Below are positions 16,066 to 24,774 of a DNA stretch of 64,000 nt, piece by piece. The stretch comes from JARRNE01 sp963824085. GTDB lineage: Bacteria > Pseudomonadota > Gammaproteobacteria > Chromatiales > Chromatiaceae. The notes below the pieces were generated by a model. The model had not been told where the DNA came from and did not search any database. It worked only from the letters and a program-made list of their open reading frames with translations. A program made the position numbers and the translations under genes. Every line of letters starts with the position of its first letter. Position 1 is the stretch's first letter. The stretch lies in the NCBI GenBank assembly GCA_963824085.1, contig CAWGNT010000020.1, positions 1 to 64,000 on the forward strand, given 5' to 3'.

Positions 16066-17331
16066 TCAGCCGAAGATCAGCCGGAATACGAAGAAGAACA
16101 GGGCCGCCAGCAAGGCCCCCGCCGGCAGGGTCACAAGCCATGACGCCACGATGTTGCCAATGACACGCAGGTCTAGCGCACCGATCCCGCGGGCGAGCCC
16201 AACCCCCATCACTGCACCGACGGCGATGTGAGTCGTGGATACCGGCAGCCCCGTCTTGGAGGCCAGCACCACCGTGGAGGCCGCCGCCAGGGTGGCGCAG
16301 AAGCCTCGGGAGGGGGTCAGCTCAGTAATACGGGTGCCGATGGTCTGCATCACTCGGTAGCCCATGGTCGCCAGACCCACCACGATGCCAACCCCGCCAA
16401 GCACCAGGATCCACAACGGTAGGTCGGCCTTCTGAGCCACCTCGCCGCCGTGTCTGATGATGGAGACCACCGCGGCCATGGGCCCGATGCCGTTGGCCAC
16501 GTCGTTGGAGCCGTGGGCGAAGGCCATGGCACAGGCGGTGAAGATCATCATGGGGGTAAAGACCTTCTCCACGCTGGCATAATGGAAGGTACGATCCGCT
16601 GCCTCGTCGACTCGCACCCGATCGATCAAATGCTTACCTACCCCGGCCACGGCGACGCCGATGATGGTCGAGGCGACGAGGCTCTGACTGGTGGTGAGGT
16701 GAAAATCAAGGTGCTTAAGCCCGTTGAACAGGGTCACCAGGCTTACGATCCAGCCCACCAAGAACACATACACCGGTCCCCAACGCTTGGCCATCTGGAA
16801 GGGGTTCTCGGCGTTCAGGATCGAGGCGCGAATACTCCACATGAGCAGCATGGCCAAGAACCCGCCCAGCAGGGGAGAAACCAACCAGCTGGCCGCGATC
16901 TCTCCGATCTTGCCCCACTTGACCGCATCAACGCCGATGCCTGTCACGGCAAAGCCGACGATGGCCCCGACAATGGAGTGGGTGGTGGAGACCGGCCAGC
17001 CCCTGGCGGAGGCGACCATCAGCCAGATTCCCGCGGCGACCAGTGATGCCAACATGCCGTAGACCAGCTGCTCCGGATGCCCGGCCATGGCAGTTGCATC
17101 GATGATCCCGTTGCGGATGGTGGCGGTGACGGTCCCACCCGCGAGGAACGCCCCGGCGAACTCGAAGATGGCGGCGATCACAATGGCTTGCGTGACCGTG
17201 ACGGCCCCGGAGCCGACCGACGTCCCCATGGCGTTGGCGACATCGTTGGCCCCGATGCCCCATGTCATGTAGAGACCGAAGACCAAGGCGAGAGCGAGGA
17301 AAACGGTTCCCCATTGCGCGATGATTTCCAT
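16066..17331 (-). CDS. pit: Inorganic phosphate transporter, PiT family
   Basis: A 421-residue membrane protein with the two PiT signature repeats GANDVANAMGTSVGSGAVT near residue 27 and AHGSNDVANGIGPMAAVV near residue 269, each followed by hydrophobic helices and VSTTH motifs (PVSTTHSIVGA, PVSTTHIAVGA). Members import phosphate with protons or sodium. A DUF47 protein gene lies 96 bp upstream on the same strand, the standard partner of Pit genes. ATG 17331 gives the usual length. Confidence 0.95.
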   Translation of the reverse strand: MEIIAQWGTVFLALALVFGLYMTWGIGANDVANAMGTSVGSGAVTVTQAIVIAAIFEFAGAFLAGGTVTATIRNGIIDATAMAGHPEQLVYGMLASLVAAGIWLMVASARGWPVSTTHSIVGAIVGFAVTGIGVDAVKWGKIGEIAASWLVSPLLGGFLAMLLMWSIRASILNAENPFQMAKRWGPVYVFLVGWIVSLVTLFNGLKHLDFHLTTSQSLVASTIIGVAVAGVGKHLIDRVRVDEAADRTFHYASVEKVFTPMMIFTACAMAFAHGSNDVANGIGPMAAVVSIIRHGGEVAQKADLPLWILVLGGVGIVVGLATMGYRVMQTIGTRITELTPSRGFCATLAAASTVVLASKTGLPVSTTHIAVGAVMGVGLARGIGALDLRVIGNIVASWLVTLPAGALLAALFFFVFRLIFG

Positions 17332-17427
17332 AGCCCCCCCGGCGGATCAAAAATGCATTTGCGACGCAAACCCGGGCGCGCGCTCGAGGAGTCGCGCCGC
17401 ACCGACATTCCGGCTTTTAGCCTCCAA

Positions 17428-18108
17428 TCAACGCGCAATCAGCGGCAATAGACGGTCTCCGACCGTCTTGGCCGAATCCGCGAGGTCGCCGATGCACTGG
17501 ATCAAGCGGTACCACAGCATCACGGAGATCGGGCTCATACTGTCTTCCCGGGCGAACAGAGCGCTGACCAGGGCGATACCAAGTCTGTCAGTCTCGTCCT
17601 CGGTTCGGGTGAGCGTCTCCACCATGGTCTCCACCCGCGTCGCCTCGGGCCCGCGAAATCCGGTCTCCACCAGCTCATCGAGCTCGTTAATGACGGTCAC
17701 AGCCTGGCTGCATGCATCAACAGAGCGCTGAACCAATGCCCGCAGGTCCGCCTGCATGTTCTCCGGGACCGTCATGCGACGGGTCACTAACATGCCGGCA
17801 ATGTCCTGGGCGATGTCGGCGATTGCGTCCTGCCGATCCAGCACCTCCAAGAGGTCCCGGCGGTCGACGGGGAGGAAGATGCTCCTGGGGAGGTGGATGC
17901 GGACCTGATTCTTGACTGCGTCTGCCGCCTGCTCGCGCTCGAAGATGCGCTCCTTGGCACGCACTACGCTCTCCTGATCGCCGGCGATCAGGGCCTCGAA
18001 CAGGGGCGGGACCTCCCCGACACATTCGGCGACGATGGCCATGTGCTTCTGCATGGCCTTGAAGGGAGAGCGCCCGAAGAGGGCGGCGATCGGATTCGTC
18101 GATTTCAT
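17428..18108 (-). CDS. PhoU-like DUF47 (TIGR00153) protein, Pit accessory regulator
   Basis: A 226-residue helical protein of the DUF47 family: NPIAALFGRSPFKAMQKHM at the N-terminus, FEREQAADAVKNQVRIHLP, and RQDAIADIAQDIAGMLV, the acidic/helical pattern of PhoU-like proteins. A strong ribosome binding site (aggaggag) lies 7 bases before ATG 18108, which rules out the longer upstream frame. These proteins are thought to tune the adjacent Pit transporter. It is the first gene of the phosphate cluster. Confidence 0.92.
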   Translation of the reverse strand: MKSTNPIAALFGRSPFKAMQKHMAIVAECVGEVPPLFEALIAGDQESVVRAKERIFEREQAADAVKNQVRIHLPRSIFLPVDRRDLLEVLDRQDAIADIAQDIAGMLVTRRMTVPENMQADLRALVQRSVDACSQAVTVINELDELVETGFRGPEATRVETMVETLTRTEDETDRLGIALVSALFAREDSMSPISVMLWYRLIQCIGDLADSAKTVGDRLLPLIAR

Positions 18109-18671
18109 CGAGAAACTCCTCCTATTGCGACCGCATGGCCCGCCTGTGGCTGATGGCACTCGGGGAGTGGACGGGTCGGCCTCAATGAGGCCGATTCTCA
18201 AGCAATTGTACTGTTCGCGCCCCACTTTGTTTCATGGCCTCTGGCCCTCTCCGACGGACTATCCGGGGGCGCAAGCGTAACCTCATTCCGCCACGGTGCT
18301 TGTCAGAGGGCAGCGTCTGCACTCGCGGCGAAAGCGACCTGTCACACCACCAAAGGGTGCGGCATCTTGATCCAACTGACGACCCGCTTACGCACCGGCG
18401 AGCAGCTTGCCTTGGGCCTCGGAGTCCATGGACTGATGTTCAGGGGTCAAACTGTCCAAAAATGCACGTCAGTTTGGTCGAAATAGTCGAGCTCTGCAGT
18501 TGGCTTACCTGATGCGGTGGTTGGCGGGCGAATGAGGAGAAGACCGCAACCTGCACGCGACGCTCGCGGTGAACCACACCGAGCATGTGTCGAGCGTGGC
18601 CGAGCAAGGGACCGGCGGGCGTCAATAATCCCGGTCTCCGCGGCAAGCGCATGACTGGAACAGCTTTTCCG
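18109..18671. other. Intergenic region upstream of the phosphate cluster
   Basis: About 560 bp. It should hold the promoter of the DUF47-pit genes at its left end. No reading frame has a recognisable family. The stretch 18430-18530 looks like scrambled mobile-element flank but cannot be assigned. Confidence 0.4.
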
Positions 18672-18720
18672 GTGGGCCGTGAGGGATTTGAACCCCCAAC
18701 CAAGGGGTTATTAGACCCTG
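18672..18720 (-). other. tRNA 3'-end fragment, possible integration scar
   Basis: On the minus strand the sequence holds a T-arm (GGGGG-TTCAAAT-CCCTC) followed by an acceptor strand ACGGCCC and ACC, as at the 3' end of a tRNA gene. The matching 5' acceptor (GGGCCGT) and D-arm are not found within 150 bases upstream, so it is not a whole tRNA gene. Integrases commonly leave such 3' tRNA pieces as att sites. Its plus-strand translation gives the familiar spurious peptide GREGFEPPT. No integrase gene is present in the window. Confidence 0.6.
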
Positions 18721-19712
18721 ACTGTGGACCGGGGCAGGATCGGGGCGGACGTGAAGATCGTTCGGCAGTCGGAACGCTCCCAACGAAGACGGCGATTTCC
18801 CCGCGATGGTTGAGCGGGTAGACGCGCCGCTCGCTGTCCTCGTTGGTACGCCCAATTGACCGCCCCACGCAAAGGGGGTTACGGGGTCAGCCAAACAGTT
18901 GTCGGTCCCCGGAGCGGCGGCTTTCCGTTGCATTGCAGGCGCTCGCCAGGTCCGCGGCAGAGGCTGCTCGTGGCCGATTGCGTCCGTTCAGGGGATGCGG
19001 CCGAGTCGGAAGGCCGAGAGGGGCAGGAGCTCGACCAAAACCAGAAGGCTCCGGCGTGGATCGGCGCTCGCGCTACCGTAACGCCGCTGCTGGCCCAGGA
19101 GAATCTAAGGTGACGCCTCGCTCGGCGACACGGGTCTTCAGACTCATTTAATGGCGGGCCATGTACCCTTAATTTCTGCGTGGTTTTGTGACGAAGTCCA
19201 AGCTTTCGACGAGCTGTGGTTGACCGAGGCTGTCAGTAGTACCGCTCTAGTAGCAAAGGTGAGGCGGCAGTTGTCTTTGGTGCGTCTCGCGGAAGCGGCT
19301 ACTGTACGCGGGCAAGATATCCTCGGCGAGCGGAAAAGCCGCAAGGGATTCGTTCTACGCCGTAGTGTGGCGGTTAGGTTCCCTATGCTGGAACGAAGAC
19401 TTCGGTATACCAGAGCCAACCATGGAGAACCAAGAAAAGCAGACGGCTGATGCGATTCTCGCATCGTTCAAGGACAGATTCATTGCTTTCTCGCTCCTGA
19501 TTAGCAAGATGTTTCAGCCAACCCACCTTTTCGGTAGAGCGGCCGGCAGCCACGGCTGCGGAAAGTGTTCGCTTCGCCGTTTACCGGCGCCAGATATAGC
19601 GATCCATGCTGATTTGATGGCGCTCCCTGATGCCAGCTGAAGCTCCTTTCTAATCAGGTTCTCGCTTGACCTGATCGTCCTTGCGTTTGCCCTCCCGATC
19701 ATCACCCCTTCG
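18721..19712. other. Region without a confidently assigned gene
   Basis: About 990 bp with several short open frames. One frame from ATG 19422 (MENQEKQTADAILASFKD) is in phase with the downstream RDD gene and separated from it only by a TGA at 19638-19640, so it could be the original 5' part of that gene. I see no convincing family in it. The remainder shows no gene. Confidence 0.4.
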
Positions 19713-20540
19713 TTGCAGGCGACCGTCCCATTGGACCCCCGTTGGATTACGCTCGGTCTGATACTTATCTATTTCACCTTGCTTACCGCGAGCCGAGCTC
19801 GCGCCACTCTGGGCAAATTGGTGCAAGGATTGAGAGTTGTGGACTACGAGGGCAATACCCTCAAGCCATGGCGCGCCGCACTCCGGAGCAGCATATTGGG
19901 AGGTCTGGCTGTCGGTGCGCTGACCATTGTTAGTTGCGCAACGGACCCAACGTTATATCCCATCGCCATTGGGAGCATACTGGTCGTTCTTCTCCCAGCA
20001 TTCACACCGAGGCGCCATGGGGTGCAGGACATCGTGGCGGGCTCGATTGTGGCCCAAAAGGACGGGTTGCAACGTCCTGATGCGCACGAGTGCATACGAC
20101 ACGTCGTCCGCAAAGGCGCGGCTAGACCGCCTGTATTGAGCATTTTCGGCAATGTTCTTCTTATATTCCTACCTGCCTTGTCGCTTTTCTGGACGGGAGT
20201 CGTACATGAAGAGATGAATGTTCGAGCCAGGGTCAGCTACGCCCTTCAGGAAACAGGCGACCTTCGCTCGTTGGTCGATGACTATTACACACTGGAGGGC
20301 TCATTCCCACCCAATGCCGTGTCCCTTGGCGTTGCAGTAGAAACACCCTATCCGGCTGGCGGCTACTATCGCCTCGAGAAGGACGGGGCGATCAGCATTG
20401 GCTTCACGGTTCTTCCAGCGCTAAAGAACGGGAGCATAGTTCTCGAACCAAGTGCTGATAACAACGACGCTATTCACTGGGATTGCACCGTGCACGGCGA
20501 TCTGGCGGAGAAATATGTCCCTGCTGATTGCCGCGAATGA
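19713..20540 (+). CDS. RDD-family membrane protein with a C-terminal pilin-like domain
   Basis: A frame of about 275 residues. The first part is an RDD domain: two hydrophobic helices, then TASRARATLGKLVQGLRVVD, the conserved cytoplasmic loop, and further helices. After a transmembrane segment near residue 150 the C-terminal 110 residues resemble a type IV pilin-like periplasmic domain (SYALQETGDLRSLVDDYYTL, PYPAGGYYRL, WDCTVHGDLAEKYVPADC). The TTG at 19713 is a weak start: the RDD motif RFSLD lies upstream in the same frame, just after a TGA, so the 5' end is probably damaged or starts unusually. A fusion of RDD and pilin parts is uncommon. Function unknown. Confidence 0.65.
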   Translation: MQATVPLDPRWITLGLILIYFTLLTASRARATLGKLVQGLRVVDYEGNTLKPWRAALRSSILGGLAVGALTIVSCATDPTLYPIAIGSILVVLLPAFTPRRHGVQDIVAGSIVAQKDGLQRPDAHECIRHVVRKGAARPPVLSIFGNVLLIFLPALSLFWTGVVHEEMNVRARVSYALQETGDLRSLVDDYYTLEGSFPPNAVSLGVAVETPYPAGGYYRLEKDGAISIGFTVLPALKNGSIVLEPSADNNDAIHWDCTVHGDLAEKYVPADCRE

Positions 20541-20558
20541 CACCGGGTATATACCCAT

Positions 20559-20615
20559 TTAACCAGGAACAGGAAATCCCCCGGCTCTGCCGGGGGATTT
20601 CCTGTTCCTGGTTAA
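20559..20615. repeat. Perfect 27-bp-arm inverted repeat with a 3-base loop
   Basis: Arms 20559-20585 and 20589-20615 are perfectly complementary around a tct loop, with a ccccc/ggggg core. It starts 19 bases after the RDD gene stop. There is no uridine tract, so it is not a standard intrinsic terminator, although the hairpin would be extremely stable. It could be a terminator-like structure, an insertion-element end or a recombination product. Confidence 0.9.
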
Positions 20616-20804
20616 TGGACACTCCACGGATACCCACCGATGAGAGCGAAAGCCTCTGTTGCGGTCGGGTTCCTCGGGCGGCTTGCCGAAGGTCCGTTGG
20701 CCGTTACGGGCCGGCTCTCCGAACCGAGGTGTGTCGAAATGCGAAGGGACCAATTCAAAACCCCGCTCGACCAACGCTGCAGCTCGGGGTTTAAGCCAAC
20801 GAGG

Positions 20805-21227
20805 CTAGAGCCGGTTGCATTTCAGCTCGCCCAGCGCCGCGTACAGGATGCGCTGCTCGAGCGACGGCGGTGGCTGCCAACGGCCGCCTTGTGCGACGAA
20901 GCGGCTAGACGCGTCGACCACCGGTGTGCCCTTCCTCACCGATCCACCCATAGCACCGTCCACAACAATGCCCGCCAGCGCGACGTTCCGACGCATGAAT
21001 GCGTCACGATCCAGCCGGCGCTGGGCATCGAACGCCGGCAATTCGTAGACCAGCCGAACGACCGCGCAGGGCGTGGGCTCACGCACGTCGACAACGGCCT
21101 CGACCATGCGCACGCGCTGCACGCGATGGCTTTCCGGATCGTCGACCATCCGAGAGAACTTCGCGCTAGCCAACCGGTACAAGGTGTCGTCTGGTCCAAC
21201 GATGAATGGCCGGGGCGAGTAGGTCAC
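20805..21227 (-). CDS. Hypothetical protein, probably conserved
   Basis: A 140-residue soluble protein beginning MTYSPRPFIVGPDDTLYRLA, with the central segment RVRMVEAVVDVREPTPCAVV and the ending EQRILYAALGELKC. The even amino-acid use, and the contrast with the arginine-rich opposite-strand frames, support a real gene. I recall similar uncharacterised proteins in accessory regions of related bacteria but cannot name a family. It is oriented like the next gene, 110 bases away. Confidence 0.6.
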   Translation of the reverse strand: MTYSPRPFIVGPDDTLYRLASAKFSRMVDDPESHRVQRVRMVEAVVDVREPTPCAVVRLVYELPAFDAQRRLDRDAFMRRNVALAGIVVDGAMGGSVRKGTPVVDASSRFVAQGGRWQPPPSLEQRILYAALGELKCNRL

Positions 21228-21336
21228 GGTGCCTCTCTTCTCGCGGTCATCGGTCGCTCAACGGTGTTATGACCGAACCGCTCGCGAGGCACCGCAACAA
21301 TGGCCTGGGCGGGTGTGCTCGGCGCGCCGAAGCGCG

Positions 21337-21702
21337 CTATCCCTGGTGTGCCGCGATCAACCCGGTCCTTTCGAGCGCAGCGAGCAAATCGCTTCTCTCC
21401 CGAGCCAGGACTTGGAGCCGTCTCCTCTTGAACGGTTTGATCTGCGCCACCGCAAGGGTGATTGCGGCCAGCTCGGCGATTCGGGCATCGTCCGTTGCGG
21501 CCAGTGTCCGCAGGCGCGCAAGGTTCTTCTCGGAGATGCGCGACTGCTTCAGGTAATTGAAGATCTCCTCTTCCTGCTCGATGGCATCCCTGTCAGGCTT
21601 TGGCATCTGAACGCAGTCCTTGCAGACATGGGTCCGATGCCCCTTCCCCGAGAACTTCTCATTCGGCCTTGTCCTTCCGCAGATTCTGCAGTGGTGTCCC
21701 AT
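21337..21702 (-). CDS. Zinc-ribbon-like hypothetical protein
   Basis: A 121-residue protein. Residues 1-35 contain a CxxC...CxxC pair (HHCRICGRTRPNEKF and THVCKDC) that should bind zinc; the rest is helical and charged (EQEEEIFNYLKQSRISEKNL, later QIKPFKRRRLQVL). ATG 21702 begins the zinc motif; the longer frame upstream overlaps the start of the SRAP gene on the other strand. Function unknown. Confidence 0.7.
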   Translation of the reverse strand: MGHHCRICGRTRPNEKFSGKGHRTHVCKDCVQMPKPDRDAIEQEEEIFNYLKQSRISEKNLARLRTLAATDDARIAELAAITLAVAQIKPFKRRRLQVLARERSDLLAALERTGLIAAHQG

Positions 21703-21793
21703 CGTGTTTTCTGCGATTGCCCGCCCGCCCAGGTATCCTAAGGTGTTTATCGGCCAGAAGCCGCCATCCCGGCGGCGCATTCTGGAGCAGCCT

Positions 21794-22469
21794 ATGTGTG
21801 GCCGCTTCGTGCCGTACTCCGACCCGGAGATCTACGCGAGCCAGTTTGATCTGGATGCACTCTGCGAGGCCAAGCCCCCGCTACAACGTCGCCCCGACGC
21901 AGCCGGTGCTGGCCATCCGCGAGACCGACGAAAACAAACGCGAGCTGGTTCCGCTGCGCTGCGGACTCGTCCCCTCCTAGTCCAAGGGACCGGACAGCCG
22001 CTACAGCATGATCAACGCGCGCGCCGAGACGGTCGAGTCGAAGCCCGCCTACCGCAACGCCTTCAAACATAGGCGCTGCCTTATCCCCACGGAGGGCTTC
22101 TACGAATGGAAAGAGGAGGGACATGCGAAGACGCCCTTTCTCATCCGGCGCACTGACGGCGCGCCGTTCGGCATGGCGGGGCTGTGGGAGGAGTGGCGCG
22201 GGTAGGAGGGTGAGACGATCGAGTCGTGCACCATCATCGTGACCGACGCGAACGCCCTGGTGCGCGACCTCCACGACCGGATGCCGGTCATTCTCGCACC
22301 CGAGGACTACGCGGCCTGGCTCGACCCCGAGAACAAAGACGCAGACGGCATCCGCGCGATGCTCCGGCCGGCCGACCCAGCGCCCTGGACGCTGCAGGAG
22401 GTCTCGCGCAAGGTGAACAGTCCCAAGAACGACAGCCCGGAGCTCATCGAGCCCGTCGCTGCGGCCTAG
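21794..22469 (+). pseudogene. SRAP (YedK/HMCES-type) peptidase gene with one frameshift and two stops
   Basis: The family protein traps abasic sites in single-stranded DNA through Cys2. The gene starts MCGRFVPYSDPEIYASQFD at 21794, shifts frame in a C5 run at 21875-21879 (four Cs would restore it), then reads YNVAPTQPVLAIRE, meets TAG at 21978 where the family has tryptophan (GLVPSW), continues SRYSMINARAETV and RRCLIPTEGFYEWK, meets a second TAG at 22203, and ends HDRMPVILAPEDYAAWL onward at 22469. Catalytic Cys, Asn, Glu and His positions are all still visible in the pieces. As read it cannot give a full protein. Confidence 0.88.
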
Positions 22470-22514
22470 CCGCAGGGCTCACCCCGTGAGCACCTAGCCC
22501 ACTAGACTCACTCC

Positions 22515-22757
22515 GTGAGCGACTCTGGCAATACCCTAGACGAGTTCCCTGCGGAGGCCTTCACCATCCTTGCCTTCTGCGATACCTGCGGGCACCGCGG
22601 CCCCCTCGATCGCACGAAGGTACCAGTGCGCCTCTGCGTCCAGGAAATCCCGGGAAAGCTCCGCTGCTCTGCCTGCGGCTCACGCGAGGCGTCAATGCGG
22701 ATCGTCTACACCGGCGCCGGCGGCTTCCACTACGGCGCGCCCTCGGCCACCGACTAA
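22515..22757 (+). CDS. Small zinc-ribbon protein
   Basis: An 80-residue protein starting at GTG 22515. It has two CxxC knuckles, FCDTCGHRGPLDR and LRCSACGSREASMR, spaced about 30 residues apart, as in a zinc ribbon. It lies 45 bp after the SRAP remnant on the same strand. There is no further clue to function. Confidence 0.6.
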   Translation: MSDSGNTLDEFPAEAFTILAFCDTCGHRGPLDRTKVPVRLCVQEIPGKLRCSACGSREASMRIVYTGAGGFHYGAPSATD

Positions 22758-22837
22758 CTGGCCCAGCCGACATCGAGCCAGTCCATGCTGTTCTTGGGAA
22801 TCACATCGCGATGGCGAGAAGTCGTACGCGAAGAACC

Positions 22838-23494
22838 TCATGGTTCGTTGCATGACACGCGCATCGTGGCCGCCGGCATCGGCGGCACACGCAACGCCCG
22901 AACCGATTGCCGCAGGACACGAAACGCCGAGTGGAGAAACAGCCCAGCGATCGTGGCACCGACAACGATGTCGGGCCAGCGCGAGGCGAACAGATAGCTC
23001 GTTCCGGCCGCGAACAGAACACCGACATTGGCGATCAGGTCATTGCGCGAGCACAGCCACGTCGAACTCATGTTGAGGTTGTCGCGGCGATGCCGGTATA
23101 GCAGGAAAAAGCAGACGAGGTTGGCCACGAGCGCCATGGCGCCGATCAGTCCCATCGTGTCGGTTGCGGGGATGATCGGGGTATACACCTTGTGGGCGGC
23201 TTCGCCGAGCACTCCAAGACCAAACGCGAGCATGAAGGCTCCCTTAACGAGCGCCGCTCCCGCTTGCCAGCGTGCCGAGCGCGCCAGGACGAATAGGCTG
23301 AACCCGTACACCAATGCATCGCCCAGCATGTCGAGCGCGTCTGCAAGCAGCGACGTCGAGTGGGCCTGGAGTCCAGCCGCGCCTTCCACAAGAAACATCG
23401 CGCTGTTTATCGTGAGCACCACCCACAGCACCCGGCTGTGGTTTGTGCGCATTGCTCTGATCTCGCAACTCTTGTCTTCGCAGCAGCTTGCCAT
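22838..23494 (-). CDS. Cation diffusion facilitator-like transporter
   Basis: A 218-residue membrane protein with about six helices. It begins MASCCEDKSCEIRAMR, a Cys-rich lead typical of a group of CDF-like cation transporters, followed by NSAMFLVEGAAGL, SLLADALDMLGDALVYGFSL (the metal-binding D...D helix) and, later, LCSRNDLIANVGVLFAAG, the second HxxxD-like site here with N and D. It should export divalent cations such as zinc or cobalt across the inner membrane. ATG 23494 is preferred to a GTG 13 codons upstream because the family starts here. It lacks the long cytoplasmic C-terminal domain of full-length CDF proteins. Confidence 0.8.
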   Translation of the reverse strand: MASCCEDKSCEIRAMRTNHSRVLWVVLTINSAMFLVEGAAGLQAHSTSLLADALDMLGDALVYGFSLFVLARSARWQAGAALVKGAFMLAFGLGVLGEAAHKVYTPIIPATDTMGLIGAMALVANLVCFFLLYRHRRDNLNMSSTWLCSRNDLIANVGVLFAAGTSYLFASRWPDIVVGATIAGLFLHSAFRVLRQSVRALRVPPMPAATMRVSCNEP

Positions 23495-23577
23495 GTCCTT
23501 CCGCGCCAATGCTGACCCGTCGGTATGCGTCACGCCTCAACGTGGGGTCGGGACGCTCGATGCAAAGGCGCGGAAGT

Positions 23578-23661
23578 TTCTATAGTCATCGCCGCCGCCA
23601 CTCCCAGGGCGGCACGGGATTCTATAGTCATCGCCGCCGCCACTCCCACGGCGGCACGGGA
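23578..23661. repeat. Two tandem copies of a 42-bp GC-rich repeat
   Basis: Units 23578-23619 and 23620-23661 differ at one base (aggg versus acgg). Each contains ctatagtcatcgccgccgcc. They lie upstream of the cation transporter gene start, which reads leftwards, so they could affect its promoter. Confidence 0.9.
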
Positions 23662-23800
23662 TCGGGATCGCGCCACAACCCCAACCCCTTCCCTCGCGCC
23701 TTCGTCTCCGCATCTTCGTAGAGCACCCGATCGACGTCCCTCTGCTCGTGCGCGTACTTCCGGTACCACCAGCACATCCCCTCGCGCACAAGCGCGAGGT

Positions 23801-23980
23801 CTACCTCCCCGCCTGTACTGCCCTAGCTGCCACCTCCTCCACTCTCGCCCGTCGCTGCACCTCCACGCGAGCTCGCGCCGCCTCACGCTCTATCGCCCAA
23901 GTGCGAATGACGCACTCCTCGCACGAGCCCTCGGTCGGGTCGCACTGCACCTTGGACCGCTCACAGTGGATCACCGCCAT
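23801..23980 (-). CDS. Small Cys-rich protein, paralogue 1
   Basis: A 59-residue protein beginning MAVIHCERSKVQCDPTEGSC. Four cysteines follow the pattern C-x6-C-x6-C-x2-C, then a charged alanine/arginine-rich helix (EREAARARVEVQRRARVEEV). A close relative lies 170 bp upstream at 24151-24486, with all four cysteines and the helix conserved, which is good evidence that both are real genes. The cysteines may bind a metal. Function unknown. Confidence 0.6.
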   Translation of the reverse strand: MAVIHCERSKVQCDPTEGSCEECVIRTWAIEREAARARVEVQRRARVEEVAARAVQAGR

Positions 23981-24150
23981 ACCGCCCTCCTCTGCCCTGA
24001 GACACCGCGCTCGATCACGCTCTCGATGATACGCGCCTACCGGTTGCAGTAGCCGGAAGAACTCACGGCAGGAGCGCCGGTCGCAAACCCGCATAGTCGC
24101 AATGCAGGAAAGACATAGTTAAAGAAACACGTCAAAGCGTATTTACGGAG

Positions 24151-24486
24151 CTACGCGATCCTAGACCCGCAGGCATAAAAAACCCGGCGGGGACACCGGG
24201 TAGAGCTGGAAGGAGATGATTCGAGAGTGGTGAGCCGCGACCAGGGCATCCCTGCCTCCGCCACAGCTCGATCGGGAGCGTATCGCCAATGCGAATCACT
24301 TGCAACAGAACCGCCCTTCCCTGCTGACCCTTTCACTTCCTCCGCACGCGCCTTGCGCTGCGCCTCGACGCGTGCTCGCGCCGCCTCCCGCGCGAGGGCC
24401 AGGGTGCGCAGCACGCACTCGTCGCACGAGTCCTCGGTCGGCGCGCATGCCACCTTGAACTGCCCACACCGAATAACCGCCGCCAT
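24151..24486 (-). CDS. Small Cys-rich protein, paralogue 2 (with extended tail)
   Basis: It begins MAAVIRCGQFKVACAPTEDS and shares with its neighbour the C-x6-C-x6-C-x2-C pattern and the following basic helix (LAREAARARVEAQRKARAEE). The paralogue ends about here, but this frame continues for some 50 more residues of low-complexity sequence and runs over a predicted terminator at 24177-24202. The true product is therefore probably about 60 residues and the extension an artefact of a lost stop or a base error. Confidence 0.55.
   Translation of the reverse strand: MAAVIRCGQFKVACAPTEDSCDECVLRTLALAREAARARVEAQRKARAEEVKGSAGKGGSVASDSHWRYAPDRAVAEAGMPWSRLTTLESSPSSSTRCPRRVFYACGSRIA
24177..24202 (-). 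terminator. Intrinsic terminator for the Cys-rich gene
   Basis: On the minus strand an acccgg...ccgggt stem with a short loop is followed by six Ts. It lies at the 3' side of the second Cys-rich gene and within the tail of its extended reading frame. Confidence 0.7.
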
Positions 24487-24774
24487 AGCACCCTACCCTC
24501 ACGACGCTACAAAGGGGTGCACTACATCCTGTGGTTCTCCCCGTCCTGGCACAGCATCTTGTGTCCGGCTGACCACCCAGCCAAATGACTACAAAACCCA
24601 AGCACCCCTACCTGTAGCGGCCTGCAAACATCGCCGCTCTGGAATTCCGGCAAGGGCATCTCTAAAATCACCCGCCGACACGCGTCCAAAGGAAGCGATG
24701 GCTGGTTCCACCAGCACAGCGGCGGGGTAGCACCGACCTGGACGCTCCACCCCCTCCACCGTCAAGTCGTCCTC
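24487..24774. other. Intergenic region between yebG-like and Cys-rich genes
   Basis: About 290 bp with no supported gene. The promoter of the Cys-rich genes should be at its left side. Confidence 0.4.

Noticed and set aside
18585..18821. Plus-strand frame encoding GREGFEPPT.
   Set aside because: It is the antisense reading of a tRNA 3' fragment, a well-known false protein.
21978..22205. Two in-frame TAG codons in the SRAP gene as possible amber readthrough or pyrrolysine use.
   Set aside because: The gene also has a frameshift, and no pyl genes or readthrough context are visible; decay or error is simpler.
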